Source: Paroceanicella profunda (lineage in GTDB: Bacteria; Pseudomonadota; Alphaproteobacteria; Rhodobacterales; Rhodobacteraceae). Taken from it: 64,000 bases of DNA. Position numbers and translations under genes: made by a program. Position 1 is the first letter of the stretch; every line of letters begins with the position of its first letter. Shown here piece after piece: positions 37,301 through 45,178 of this stretch. Location: assembly GCF_005887635.2 (NCBI RefSeq), contig NZ_CP040822.1, positions 1 to 64,000 on the forward strand, written 5' to 3'. The notes below the pieces were generated by a model. That model searched no databases. It was given only the letters and a program-made list of their open reading frames with translations, and had not been told where the DNA came from.

Positions 37301-38419
37301 CGTCCCCGCATCGGGAGAGCCGGGCGCCGGGGCTGCGCCGGGATCGGGACGCCCGGCACCGGGGGCCGGCACCGGGCTCTGTGTCAGGCTTTGTGCCGGG
37401 CGCGGCGCGGGGGCCTCCCGTGACGCGCCGCCGGAAGGCCGCGCCGGGGCAGGGCGCCGGGGGGGCGTCCGGGCGCCGGCGGGGCTGCGCCGGGGCCCGG
37501 ACGCCTCGGAGGGCGCGGGCCCGGAGGCGGGACGGAAGGCTGCCTGCGCTTCGGCGAACCCCGGGGCGGGCCGCGCGGCCGGGGGCAGCGGGAAGGCGGC
37601 AGGGGGGAGGTCCTCCGGCCCCGGCGCAAGCGGGGCGCGCGGGGCCGTCCCGTCCGGCGCCCGCCCGCCCAGCGCCGGGCACTCCAGCGGGCAGGACAGC
37701 ACCGGCCCCTCCGGGCCGATGCGCGGCGGCGAGGGGCAAACCACCCCGGCCACCGCGGCGGCCGACACCGTGCCCGGCAGCAGCGCCGGCAGCAGGCACC
37801 CTCCCCCGACCTGCGCCGCCCCCGCTCCGGCCGGGGCCGCCCCGCCCTCCGCAGCCGCCCGCCGGGCGCCCGCCTCCGCCCCGGCCGCGGCGGAAGCGGA
37901 GGCCGGTGTCGCCAGGCGCGCCCGGTCGACAGCCGGGGCCGCCCCGGACCGTGGAACCCTCGCTGAAGGGGGAGCGGTGGCGGTGGCGGGAGCGGTAGCC
38001 GGCACGGACGGTGGTATGGACACCGGCCCGGCGGCAGACGCAGCGCCGGGGGGGGAAACGGCGGCGTCGGGCCCGGGGGGGAGCGTGGAAGCCGGCGCCG
38101 GTGCGGAACTGGGTGCGGATGCGGAACTGGACGCCGGTGCAGAGCTGGACGCGGATACGGAGCTGGGTGCGGACGCGGAACTGGGTGCGGGCGCGCAGGC
38201 AGGGGCGGCGCGGGGCTCGGAGGGGGAGGCCGGCGCGGGGTCGGCAACGGGCGCCGGGCCGGCGCCGGCGGTGCGCGCGCGCGGGGCCCGGGCCGGGCCT
38301 GCGGCGGGCGTGGCGCGGGCCACGGGAGCGGCGGGGGCAGCGGCGCCCACCCCGGCGGAGGCCGGGGGGGAGACGGGCTTGCGGGGGGGCCGGGCCCCGG
38401 GCTTGCGGCGGCGGGTCAT
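34346..38419 (-). CDS. O-antigen ligase/polymerase family protein with giant repetitive extensions
   Basis: A 1357-residue protein in which only about residues 690-1090 look like a Wzy/WaaL membrane protein: about ten hydrophobic helices and the KNSHNDILGMVIEHGLLG motif typical of the large periplasmic loop region. The first 690 residues are low-complexity Pro/Ala/Gly/Ser sequence, including about 20 nine-residue repeats of the form SPVAPGDMK, and the last 200 residues are collagen-like Gly-X-Y repeats (GAAGVTGAAG). Usual family members have 400-500 residues. ATGA overlaps at both ends (38416-38419 and 34346-34349) place the start upstream of the repeats and fix the stop after them, so the extensions belong to the gene. 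Confidence 0.8.
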   Translation of the reverse strand: MTRRRKPGARPPRKPVSPPASAGVGAAAPAAPVARATPAAGPARAPRARTAGAGPAPVADPAPASPSEPRAAPACAPAPSSASAPSSVSASSSAPASSSASAPSSAPAPASTLPPGPDAAVSPPGAASAAGPVSIPPSVPATAPATATAPPSARVPRSGAAPAVDRARLATPASASAAAGAEAGARRAAAEGGAAPAGAGAAQVGGGCLLPALLPGTVSAAAVAGVVCPSPPRIGPEGPVLSCPLECPALGGRAPDGTAPRAPLAPGPEDLPPAAFPLPPAARPAPGFAEAQAAFRPASGPAPSEASGPRRSPAGARTPPRRPAPARPSGGASREAPAPRPAQSLTQSPVPAPGAGRPDPGAAPAPGSPDAGTTRPVASGDSPVAPRDVTPPVAPRDVKSPVAPGDMKSPVAPGDMKVSAAPRGVNVSPAPRDMDSPVARRGMKASVARRDSASPVPPGGSGLPGTAGDAVPAVVPHDSVPPVAGRDSVRPVAGRDGAPPAAPGDIERSGAAGHMTPPGAAGDGVLPVTAGDVTPPVTAGDMERLLSAGGTAPPVTTGRAERPPTAEDIEPTLPAGGPGPTCGAGETVSPGAAAGRPAGRAEAGVPGTGHGVVAFPGGSGEAGPPGLRRAAGRGRAPAQAGEFGRALLPRGAMVAAPAAPAAKRLRILRPMASGVTAAMLRVRRRLRRRAGRWQAGVTGAAVLCQMVQVLGFEILPPPLRLGLAGAGLGLVLLAALLRLRLGAQGTGGPVLLLLCLLASALAGLAVSGLPEDMPALLQQASLPLWFIAAPGLVRRRAPARETGRARRRAPPPAPLPGLLRAGLVAVLALALAMALARPAMVVGGIARPAPFLDSQGIHLSAYVIFGVLVCLVHGSGSLRRIWPLVALCLALIVLYRVRTVQLGCLVWLGVLCWARFTAASRMVLALLAAAAAYALAVALAGEIDLAALSSGRIAVWGERLDMLAARPWPVLLTGSGAGSDLHSSAVWWWEEKNSHNDILGMVIEHGLLGLTGFCALFALALRGAGPRAAAVLLAVLVMGAVSNGLLARPLAGFLFAIGFAGAMAADAGARQAAREGRSRRSRRAGSALPGLAAMVAGPLGPGPAGGMGATGLSGATGATGAAGAAGVTGAAGAAGATGAAGAAGVTGAAGAAGATGGAGATGATGAAGTMGATGATGAAAMAGAPAVPGLADTTGTAIATATASASGTAVATATADLATADHPSATAGASGPPAMSATAAAAGTVATAGVAAAAAMVGPAGADATAAAAMAAAVARVGAAGMTDEASMTGAVSRAGTTGAASTTGAAATTGAAATTGVASTPPTPTPDAPDAPVGRPVRAAARAPRRGRRRGAEAPA
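34900..35095. repeat. 27-bp collagen-like array, 3' end of the ligase gene
   Basis: About six units of 27 bp with alternating variants encode nine residues each (GAAGAAGVT or GAAGAAGAT), that is three Gly-X-Y triplets. Looser Gly/Ala/Thr repeats extend both ways to about 34440 and 35130. Confidence 0.85.
36721..37290. repeat. 27-bp hairpin array, 5' part of the ligase gene
   Basis: About 20 units with a strict 27-bp period. Most start with a 15-base hairpin of 6-bp arms and a 3-base loop, followed by a 12-base variable part. Arm pairs seen include GTCACC/GGTGAC, GTCGCG/CGCGAC, GTCGTG/CACGAC and GCCGCG/CGCGGC, so changes in one arm are often matched in the other. Some units have one mismatched pair. 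In the leftward frame each unit gives nine residues. Confidence 0.88.
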
Positions 38420-40722
38420 CCCCGGTCGTCCCCGGCCGGCGGCGCGGAGGCGCGGCGGCCCGGGCGCAGCGGGCGGCGGGGCGCGATGCGGCGGTAGGCC
38501 TCCACCAGCCGCCCGGCCTCATGCTCCCATGCGAAACGGGTCTCCACCCGCCGCCGGCCGATCGCCCCCATGCGCATGCGCAACCCCGGGTCGCGCAGCA
38601 GGGTGAGGATGCAGGCGGCGAAGTCCCGCGGGTCGTCCGGCCGGGCATAGAGCGCCGCATCCCCGGCGCTCACCCGGCCCTCGGTCACCTCGAACTGCAC
38701 GATGGGCCGCGACAGCGCCATGTATTCGAGGATCTTGTTCATGGTCGAGAGGTCGTTCATCGCGGTCACCCGGTCCGGGTTCACGCAGAGATCGGCGGTG
38801 GAGAGCATCTCGAACAGCTCCGCATCCGGCAGCCGCCCGGCGAAGGTCACGTGCTCCCCCAGCCCGAGCGCGCGCGCCAGCGCCTCCAGCGCGGGGCGCT
38901 CCGGCCCGTCCCCGGCCAGGCAGAACTGCAGGTCGCGCCGGCCCCGGTCGAACACCAGGTGGCGCGCGGCCTCCAGCAGCAGGTCCAGCCCCTCCTGCGC
39001 GCCCATCACCCCGACATAGCCCACAAGATGCCGCCGCCCCGCCTTCCAGCGCGGGTCGGGCGGCATCGGGCGCACCCGGGTGAGATCGGGCCCCGAGCGC
39101 ACCACCACCACCGCGCCCGGTCCCTTGGCCCCCCGGGTGCGGGCGATGCGCCGGTAGCTCTCGTTGGTCGAGATCACCATGTCGGCGGTGGCAAAGCTCA
39201 GCCGCTCGGCCAGGCCGAGCCCGCGGCGCAGCGCCGCGTGCAGCCAGCGCCCGGGCCGCCGCGACGGCACCGGGTATTTCGCGTCGAACAGCTCCGGCGA
39301 GAGGTCATGATGGTCGAACACATAGGCCCGCCCCATCAGCCGGAAGGGCAGGGCGACGAGCCAGATCAGGTCCGGCGGGTTGCAGCCCTGCAGCGTGTCG
39401 AACCCCTCGGTGCGGAACACCCGCCAGGCCAGCCGGCCCTGCCACCACAGCGCCTGGGCGTATTCGCGCAGATAACCCGCCGGCCCCCTGGCCTGGGTGA
39501 GCGGATGGCGGTGCACGTGGATGCCCTCCAGGCACTCGTAGCGCGCCTGTGCCTCCGGCCCGAGCGGGCAGATCACCGAGACCACCGCCCCCGCGGCCTG
39601 CAGGGTACGCGCCTCCAGCCAGACCCGCCGGTCAAAGGGCACCGGCAGGTTCTCCACGATGATCAGCACCCGCCGCCCGGCCAGCAGCCCCGGCGTGACC
39701 CCGGCAAACCCGCCCGACCGCGCCAGGCCGGCCGTGGGGTCGGCCGCGCGCTTCGCCGCGGACACGCTCCCGCGCGGCCGGGCCCGCAGGGCGGGCGGAC
39801 CATCGGACCGGGACGGCGCGCCCTCCGCCCCGGCGCAGCCCTGAGGGGCCGGGGCCCCGGCCGTTCCGGCCACGGGCACCCCGCCCCCCGCGCCGCGCGC
39901 CTCCGGCGCGGTCTTGAGGGGCTGCGCCTCCGGCGCGGTCTGCAGGGGCTGCGCCTCCGGCGCGGTCTGCAGGGGGTGCACTTCCTGCGCGGTTCTCAGG
40001 ACATCCGCCTCCGGCACAGTTCTCAAGACATCCGCGTCTGGTGGAATCCTCAGAACATCCACCTCCGGCGGAATCCCCAAACCATCCGCCTCCGGCGGAA
40101 TCCCCAAGACATCCGCCTCCGGCGGAATGGATGCCCGGGCATCCGCCTCCGGCACGGCTTTCAGGACATCCGCCTCCGGCGGAGTGTTCCGGACCCACGC
40201 CTCCGGCACATCTGCTGGTACCCACGCCTCCGGCGCACTTCCTGACGTCCACGCCTCCGGCGCGTCCTTTGATATCCGCGCCTCCGGCGCATCCTTTGAT
40301 ATCCGCGCCTCCGGCGCATCCTTTGATATCCGCGCCTCCGGCGCGAGGCACTCCCCCCCCTCCCGCCGCCGCCCCTCCGCGCCCTCCGGCGCCGGCAGCC
40401 CCGCGCCCTCCGCCCTCCGCCCGGCAGGCGCGCGCGGGCGGAGGGCGGAGGGCAGGCCCGGCGGCAACAGCTCCGCCCCGGTGCCGCACAGGAACCGCTG
40501 CGGCGCCTCGGCGAAACCGCCCGGCACCGGCTGCGCCCGGGCAGGGCCGGCAGCGGCGGGCGGGGGGCATGGGGGGGGCGGCGAGGGGGGAAGCGTGGCG
40601 GGCGCCGTGGAAGGCGCCGGGCCGGGCCCGGGGCGGGCACCGGATATCCGGGCGCTCCCCCGGTCGGACATCGGGCCGGACCCGGCCTTCGGAGACGGGG
40701 CGGAGGGGCGGTCCTGGCTCAT
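38416..40722 (-). CDS. GT4 glycosyltransferase with nine-residue-repeat N-terminal region
   Basis: A 768-residue protein. Residues 340-768 are a GT-B family 4 glycosyltransferase: GRRVLIIVENLPVPFDRRVW at the start, FDHHDLSPELF, HLVGYVGVMGAQEGLDLLLE for the donor domain, and MNKILEYMALSRPIVQFEV near the end with the Glu pair. The first 340 residues are low-complexity; residues 125-275 consist of about 17 nine-residue repeats such as PEADVLRTV and PEARISKDA. The ATG overlaps the stop of the AlgD-like gene (ATGA at 40719-40722), so translation begins before the repeats. A normal relative has about 400 residues. Confidence 0.85.
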   Translation of the reverse strand: MSQDRPSAPSPKAGSGPMSDRGSARISGARPGPGPAPSTAPATLPPSPPPPCPPPAAAGPARAQPVPGGFAEAPQRFLCGTGAELLPPGLPSALRPRAPAGRRAEGAGLPAPEGAEGRRREGGECLAPEARISKDAPEARISKDAPEARISKDAPEAWTSGSAPEAWVPADVPEAWVRNTPPEADVLKAVPEADARASIPPEADVLGIPPEADGLGIPPEVDVLRIPPDADVLRTVPEADVLRTAQEVHPLQTAPEAQPLQTAPEAQPLKTAPEARGAGGGVPVAGTAGAPAPQGCAGAEGAPSRSDGPPALRARPRGSVSAAKRAADPTAGLARSGGFAGVTPGLLAGRRVLIIVENLPVPFDRRVWLEARTLQAAGAVVSVICPLGPEAQARYECLEGIHVHRHPLTQARGPAGYLREYAQALWWQGRLAWRVFRTEGFDTLQGCNPPDLIWLVALPFRLMGRAYVFDHHDLSPELFDAKYPVPSRRPGRWLHAALRRGLGLAERLSFATADMVISTNESYRRIARTRGAKGPGAVVVVRSGPDLTRVRPMPPDPRWKAGRRHLVGYVGVMGAQEGLDLLLEAARHLVFDRGRRDLQFCLAGDGPERPALEALARALGLGEHVTFAGRLPDAELFEMLSTADLCVNPDRVTAMNDLSTMNKILEYMALSRPIVQFEVTEGRVSAGDAALYARPDDPRDFAACILTLLRDPGLRMRMGAIGRRRVETRFAWEHEAGRLVEAYRRIAPRRPLRPGRRASAPPAGDDRG
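39895..40345. repeat. 27-bp hairpin array inside the GT4 gene
   Basis: About 17 units of 27 bp. Each holds a hairpin with a TCC loop: GCGCC-TCC-GGCGC in the outer units and CCGCC-TCC-GGCGG in the middle, so the outermost base pair is exchanged between subgroups with pairing kept. The 14-base remainder differs between subgroups (…TTTGATATCC on one side, …CCCCAAGACAT on the other). The last three units at 40255-40335 are nearly identical. Confidence 0.88.
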
Positions 40723-41990
40723 GCGAGCACTCCGATGTCGAGGATGCGGGGCGGGGGCACGCTGAAGCTCAGCGCGTCGATGGTGGCATTGGCCGCGATC
40801 ACCAGGTCGAACCCGCCGGCCTCGGCCCGCGCCCGGCTCACCAGCAGGTCCGACAGCCGCGGCAGCCGGGTGAAGGCATGGCCCAGGTTCGCCCCCACCA
40901 GCTTGCCCGCGTCCAGCGCCGGGTCGTAGACCGACAGCCGGTAGCCCGCGGCGAGCAGCTTGCGCGCCATGTCCACGTTCGGGCTCTCGCGCAGGTCGTC
41001 CGTGCCGGGCTTGAAGGCGAGCCCGACCAGCAGCACCGAGGCGCCGGGGGCGAGGCTGCGCACCGCGCGCTCGTAGAGCTCGTGCTTGTGCACCTCGTTG
41101 GAGCGCAGCAGCGCATCCACCACATGGGTGTTGGCCCCGCAATCCGCGGCGATGTGCTGGAGGGCGCGCACGTCCTTGGGCAGGCAGGAGCCGCCGAAGG
41201 CCCCGCCCGGGCGCAGGTAGGCCGGCGAGATGTTCAGCCGCGTGTCGGAGACGAAGATCTCATGCACCCGTTTCGCGTCGAGCCCCAGGCGCAGGCACAG
41301 CCGGCCGATCTCGTTGGCGAAGGCCACCTTCGCGGCGTGCCAGGTGTTGTCGACGAACTTGGTGAACTCCGCCTCGCGGAAACCGCAGCGGAACACCGGC
41401 GCCTGCAGCCCGGCGTAGAGCGCCTCCATCGGGCCGGAGCCGCGCCCCTCCGCGGTGCCGATGACGATGCGCGGCGGGGCGAAGTAATCCGCCACCGCGG
41501 TGGCCTCGCGCAGGAACTCCGGGTTGCACACCAGCTCCACATGCGCCATGTGCGCGGGCGAAAGCCGGCTTTCCAGCACCGGGCGCACCAGCTCCTCGAT
41601 CGAGCCGGGCCGCAGGGTGGAGCGATAGGCCAGGGTGAGCGGGCGCGGGGGCGAAAGCGCCAGCGCCGCGCCGATCTGCCGGGTGACCTCGGCGATGAAG
41701 CGCATGTCCTGCGCGCCGTCCGGGCCGGAGGGGGTGCCCACGCAGACCATGGCGATCTCGCTGCCCTCCAGCGCCGCGGCGGCGGAGGCCTCCACCCGGA
41801 ACAGGCCCGTGGCGCGGGCGGTGTCGAACAGCTCCTGCACACCGGGCTCGGAAATCGGGGCGCGGCCGGCGGCGATGTCCTCGCGCTTGGCCTCGTTCGC
41901 GTCCATCCCCACCACCCGGTGGCCCTGCGAGGCAATGCAGCAGGCCGTGGTGAACCCCACATAGCCCAGTCCGAAAACCGCCACCTGCAT
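40719..41990 (-). CDS. GDP-mannose/UDP-glucose 6-dehydrogenase, AlgD-like
   Basis: A 423-residue NAD-dependent nucleotide-sugar dehydrogenase producing a uronic-acid donor. The Rossmann motif FGLGYVG is at residues 6-12, VGTPS near residue 87, NPEFLRE near 158, and the catalytic Cys in GGSCLPKDVRAL near residue 268. NTWHAAKVAFANEIG and NISPAYLRPGGAFGGSC resemble GDP-mannose dehydrogenase (AlgD) more than UDP-glucose dehydrogenase, which fits manC in the same window. It is the first gene of the tightly overlapping leftward operon (GT4, ligase, flippase, acetyltransferase). A uronate would make the polymer acidic. Confidence 0.9.
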   Translation of the reverse strand: MQVAVFGLGYVGFTTACCIASQGHRVVGMDANEAKREDIAAGRAPISEPGVQELFDTARATGLFRVEASAAAALEGSEIAMVCVGTPSGPDGAQDMRFIAEVTRQIGAALALSPPRPLTLAYRSTLRPGSIEELVRPVLESRLSPAHMAHVELVCNPEFLREATAVADYFAPPRIVIGTAEGRGSGPMEALYAGLQAPVFRCGFREAEFTKFVDNTWHAAKVAFANEIGRLCLRLGLDAKRVHEIFVSDTRLNISPAYLRPGGAFGGSCLPKDVRALQHIAADCGANTHVVDALLRSNEVHKHELYERAVRSLAPGASVLLVGLAFKPGTDDLRESPNVDMARKLLAAGYRLSVYDPALDAGKLVGANLGHAFTRLPRLSDLLVSRARAEAGGFDLVIAANATIDALSFSVPPPRILDIGVLA

Positions 41991-42162
41991 CGCCCGACCT
42001 CCCGCATCGCGGGCAGGGCCCCGCGACCCTGCTCCGTTCCGGGGAAAAGAAATGCTCTGTTATGAATAACAGAGTCTTAATGGCAGGGTCCGGTTAACCA
42101 TATCGCCGGGCCCGCAGCAGGGTCGGCACGGGCGCGCGCACCCCCTTCCGCAGGCCGCGTTG

Positions 42163-42196
42163 CGCGGCGATGTTTCGCGCGCGAAACATCGCCGCG
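42163..42196. promoter_or_regulatory. 34-bp palindrome with parS-like core, copy 3
   Basis: The core TGTTTCGCGCGCGAAACA (42171-42188) is extended by matching arms CGCGGCGA and TCGCCGCG into a perfect 34-bp palindrome. It lies 65 bp beyond the parB stop in an intergenic region, the usual place for a plasmid centromere. The rest of 41991-42260 contains an AT-rich stretch (42050-42110) that may promote the leftward operon. Confidence 0.75.
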
Positions 42197-42260
42197 GAGC
42201 GGAGCGCCCCTGGCCCGGAACGCCCCTGCGGGCGCGGCTCACCGCCCCCGGGCGCCTCCT

Positions 42261-43283
42261 TCAGCGGGTGCGGTCGCGCAGCGCGAGCACGGCGGCATGC
42301 ACCTCGTCATGCAGCTCCTCGGTGACGCCGGGGCCCTCGAGCTTCAGCGCGATCTCGCCGGCGCCGCGGCTGATGGTGAGGGTGACGCCGGGGAAAAGCT
42401 CGGTGCGCCCGGTGGGCTCCGGCGGGCCGCGGCGCTCCGCGGAATGTTTCGCGCGCGAAACATCGCCGCGGAGCGCGGCCTGCAGAAGGGCCAGCTCGGC
42501 CTCCGGCGTCTCCGGGGCGGCGGAGGCGAGCCGGGCCCGCAGCGACGCGCCCTTGCCCGCGCGCAGCGCCTCGACCAGCGCGAGGCCCAGCCGCTCGGGA
42601 ATGCGGGCGGGAAAGCGCAGCCGGTCGCCCAGGTGGCGGTGCAGCTCCAGGAAGGAGCCGATCTTGGAGCGCTTCGCCCGGCTGGCCGCGCCGAACAGGC
42701 CCTGCAGCGCGGCGCGCTCGGTGTCGAACACGCCCAGGTCCACCGTCGCGGCCACCACCCGGGCGCGCTCGTAATGGCTGAGCCCGACGCGGATCTCGTT
42801 CTCCTCGACCATCGCGATATAGGCCTCCGCCGCGGTGGACGGATGGCGGACGATGGCCTGGATGGTGGCAAAACGCGCCTCGCCGGTGGTGGCCTGCAGG
42901 TGGGAGAGCGCGTGGTAACGCCGCCAGCCGGAGATGAGCCCGTAGGGCTGCGGGCCCGCGATGGCCGCCACCTCGACCGGCGTGCGCTGGCCATGGGCCT
43001 GCAGGCTGTCGACCAGCGCCTGCATCTCCTCCTCGTCCACCGAGATCCGGTCCCGCGAGAGATGGCCGGGGGCGATGTCGGCCAGCGGCAGGGCGAGGAT
43101 CAGCCGGCCCTCGGCCCGGGCCTGGTCCAGCCCGCGGGTGAGCTCGGCCAGGGCGGCCTCGGTCGCCGCCTCCCCGGCCACGGAGGCGATGGGCGGCATG
43201 CCCGGCAGGCCGGCGGGGCGGGCGCTGCGCGGGCCGTCCGGCGCCGGAGAGGGGCTGGCGGGGGTCAGGCGGCGTCGGGCCAT
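42261..43283 (-). CDS. parB: ParB-family partition protein
   Basis: A 340-residue centromere-binding partner of ParA. The ParB/Spo0J nuclease-like domain has SGWRRYHAL at residues 118-126 (the GxxRxxA-type motif) and MVEENEIR at 158-165 (ENxxR motif), followed by the helix-turn-helix region and a C-terminal dimerisation part. Its start overlaps the parA stop by one base (TGATG), so the two are translated together. A parS-like palindrome is inside the gene (42445-42462), encoding DVSRAKH near residue 275, and another lies just beyond its end. It presumably loads on these sites to segregate the replicon. Confidence 0.9.
   Translation of the reverse strand: MARRRLTPASPSPAPDGPRSARPAGLPGMPPIASVAGEAATEAALAELTRGLDQARAEGRLILALPLADIAPGHLSRDRISVDEEEMQALVDSLQAHGQRTPVEVAAIAGPQPYGLISGWRRYHALSHLQATTGEARFATIQAIVRHPSTAAEAYIAMVEENEIRVGLSHYERARVVAATVDLGVFDTERAALQGLFGAASRAKRSKIGSFLELHRHLGDRLRFPARIPERLGLALVEALRAGKGASLRARLASAAPETPEAELALLQAALRGDVSRAKHSAERRGPPEPTGRTELFPGVTLTISRGAGEIALKLEGPGVTEELHDEVHAAVLALRDRTR
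42445..42462. promoter_or_regulatory. parS-like palindrome, copy 4 (inside parB)
   Basis: A perfect TGTTTCGCGCGCGAAACA within the parB coding sequence. Longer arms GCGCTCCGCGG and CCGCGGAGCGC flank it with a small asymmetry. The flanking sequence on one side (CATCGCCGCGGAGCG) is shared with copy 3, which suggests one arose from the other. Confidence 0.7.
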
Positions 43284-44671
43284 CAGCGGGTCTCCTCCCT
43301 GTCGCGCAGCTCACGGGCCCAGGAGCCGATGAGCAGCCGCTTGAACTCGGCGTAGGTGGCATCGAAGGTCTCACGCCCGCGGATGTAGGTCTCGCGGTTG
43401 AAGTCGCGGTAATCGGCCTCGTAGATGCCGTTCACCTGCTCGCCGGCCTGGCCGACGAGGGCGGTGTAATCCTGGCGCACGTGGCTCATGTAACTGCCCA
43501 TGTAGGATTGCATCAGGCTGGCGAGCTCGGCCTGCTGGCCGGAATCGTAGCGGGTGACGATGGTGCGCACCGCGTCCCATTCGAAATGCAGCTCCGGCAG
43601 GCCCAGCGCCCGGGCGGCGCGGTTCTCCCCCTCCTCGATGGAGGCGAAGGTGGCGTGGAGCATGTCGAAGAAGCGCGAGGTGCTGTCGAACTCCAGGAAG
43701 CTCGCCCCGAGCGGCACCAGCAGGATGTCGGCCGCCGAGAGCCCGTTGATGGTGAGGTAGCCAAGGGCCGGCGGCGTGTCGAGCAGCACGATGTCGTAGG
43801 CCTCCAGCACCCCGTCGGCCCTGAGGCTCTCGGAGAGGGCGTCCCAGAGCTTCCAGCCGCGCAGGGCGAGGCGCCAGACGGGGATCTGGAACTCCGCCCA
43901 GTAGAGGTTCAGCTGGGCGCCGATGAGGTCGATGTTGGGCCAGTGGGTTTTCGCGATGAGCTGGTCGGCGCGGCTCTTCAGCGCCTCGGTGAGCATGTCG
44001 TCGAAGGGCGCGGGGGTTTCGCCGCGCGCCACCCGGGCGCGGTTCTCCGCCTGCAGGCCCTCGGCGTAGTTGCGCGCCAGCAGCGGGAAGACGGTCTGCC
44101 ACTCGCTCTCGACATGGCCGCCGAAGATCGAGGTCATCGAGCCCTGGCTGTCGAGGTCGATCACCAGCACGCGGTAGCCGTCCAGCGCCGCGGACATGGC
44201 GAGATGGGCGGCGGTGGAGGTCTTGCCCACGCCGCCCTTGAAGTTGGCCACGGCGACGACCTTGGCGGCGAGACCCTCGGGGCGGAAGGGCTTGTACTCC
44301 TTCCCGCGCCGGCCCTCGCGGGCGAAGAACTCGCGCAGGGTCAGCACCTCCTCCAGGGTGAACCAGCGGGTGCCGCCATCGCTCTCGCTCACGCCCTGGG
44401 GCAGGTCCGGGTTGGCCTTGAGCACCCGGCGGAAATGCGGGGTGGCCACGGGGATGAGATAGCGGGTGATCTCCCAGGTGGAGAAGCGGCGCAGCACCTT
44501 CTCGCCCTCCGGGGAATGGCCGCGGCGCATCAGGTCGAGCCGGCCCTCGGCGGCGGCCGCGGCGGCCTCGGCGAACCCGTCGGTTCCCACCGGCTCGCCG
44601 AGGGCCTTCAGCGCCTCGGCGGGGGGGATGTTGAAGTAGGGTGGCAGGTGGGATTCGGCCTTGGGGGGCAT
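43283..44671 (-). CDS. parA: ParA-family partition ATPase
   Basis: A 462-residue type Ia ParA. The deviant Walker A motif NFKGGVGKTS is at about residues 143-152, the A' motif VLVIDLDSQGS at 168-178, and Walker B YDIVLLDTPPALG near residue 290. The 140-residue N-terminal extension includes a likely helix-turn-helix (FSTWEITRYLIPVATPHF), typical of plasmid ParA proteins that repress their own operon. It is transcribed away from repA across the iteron region. Together with parB it segregates this low-copy replicon. Confidence 0.93.
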   Translation of the reverse strand: MPPKAESHLPPYFNIPPAEALKALGEPVGTDGFAEAAAAAAEGRLDLMRRGHSPEGEKVLRRFSTWEITRYLIPVATPHFRRVLKANPDLPQGVSESDGGTRWFTLEEVLTLREFFAREGRRGKEYKPFRPEGLAAKVVAVANFKGGVGKTSTAAHLAMSAALDGYRVLVIDLDSQGSMTSIFGGHVESEWQTVFPLLARNYAEGLQAENRARVARGETPAPFDDMLTEALKSRADQLIAKTHWPNIDLIGAQLNLYWAEFQIPVWRLALRGWKLWDALSESLRADGVLEAYDIVLLDTPPALGYLTINGLSAADILLVPLGASFLEFDSTSRFFDMLHATFASIEEGENRAARALGLPELHFEWDAVRTIVTRYDSGQQAELASLMQSYMGSYMSHVRQDYTALVGQAGEQVNGIYEADYRDFNRETYIRGRETFDATYAEFKRLLIGSWARELRDREETR

Positions 44672-44689
44672 GGGCTCGCCTCAAACATG

Positions 44690-45178
44690 CTCGATTTCCA
44701 CCTATGTATCAGGAAAATGCGTATCTGTATCTAAAAATCGCACATTTCCTGTTTTTCCTATGCAATTCAGGTGGTTGTTCCGGGTGTCCGGCAGGGCGCA
44801 ATCGGGGCTGTGGAAAAAACTCACGTGTTATCTGGGTGTTATATTATGTGTTACGGGATCGGAAGGGGTTCTCAAGCTCTTGAGATGAATGGGAAAAATC
44901 CGGCGCGAGGGAGGGTGTGCGATTCCGGAACCACGCTGGGGCGACTCCAAAGCCACGCAGGAGCGATTCCGGAACCACGGAAGCCGCGCTTGTCAGGGGG
45001 GTGGGGGAGGGCTAGGCTTGGTGGTACTGAAACCACGATACCCGGGACCGGGGAAAACCCCGGCCCGTCGAGCAGCAGACACCACGAATACACCAAGAAT
45101 ACACCAGATCCGGCAGACCGGGGCGGGGCGCGCGCGTCTCCTGCCCGGGGACATGGCGGACGCAAAACAGAGGCAGTC
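44690..45178. other. Putative origin of replication between parA and repA
   Basis: A 490-bp region with an AT-rich left half (44690-44880) and a right half with short repeats. Three GTGTTA hexamers are spaced 11-12 bp apart (44825, 44836, 44848), about one helical turn. Three iterons follow (separate entry). An inverted repeat GTGGT/ACCAC lies at 45021-45036, and a GAATACACCA tandem pair near 45086-45110. This layout, beside the initiator gene, is what an iteron plasmid origin looks like. It must also hold the divergent promoters of parAB and repA. Confidence 0.75.
44921..44986. repeat. Three 22-bp iterons
   Basis: Direct repeats start at 44921, 44943 and 44965. Copies 1 and 3 share CGATTCCGGAACCACG; copy 2 reads CGACTCCAAAGCCACG. 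The 22-bp period equals two helical turns, so an initiator would bind all copies on one face. They are the likely RepA binding sites. Confidence 0.82.

Noticed and set aside
34754..38606. Plus-strand frames of about 900 residues opposite the ligase gene
   Set aside because: Repetitive antisense translations without start signals or domain motifs; the minus strand has the membrane protein core and the ATGA junctions.
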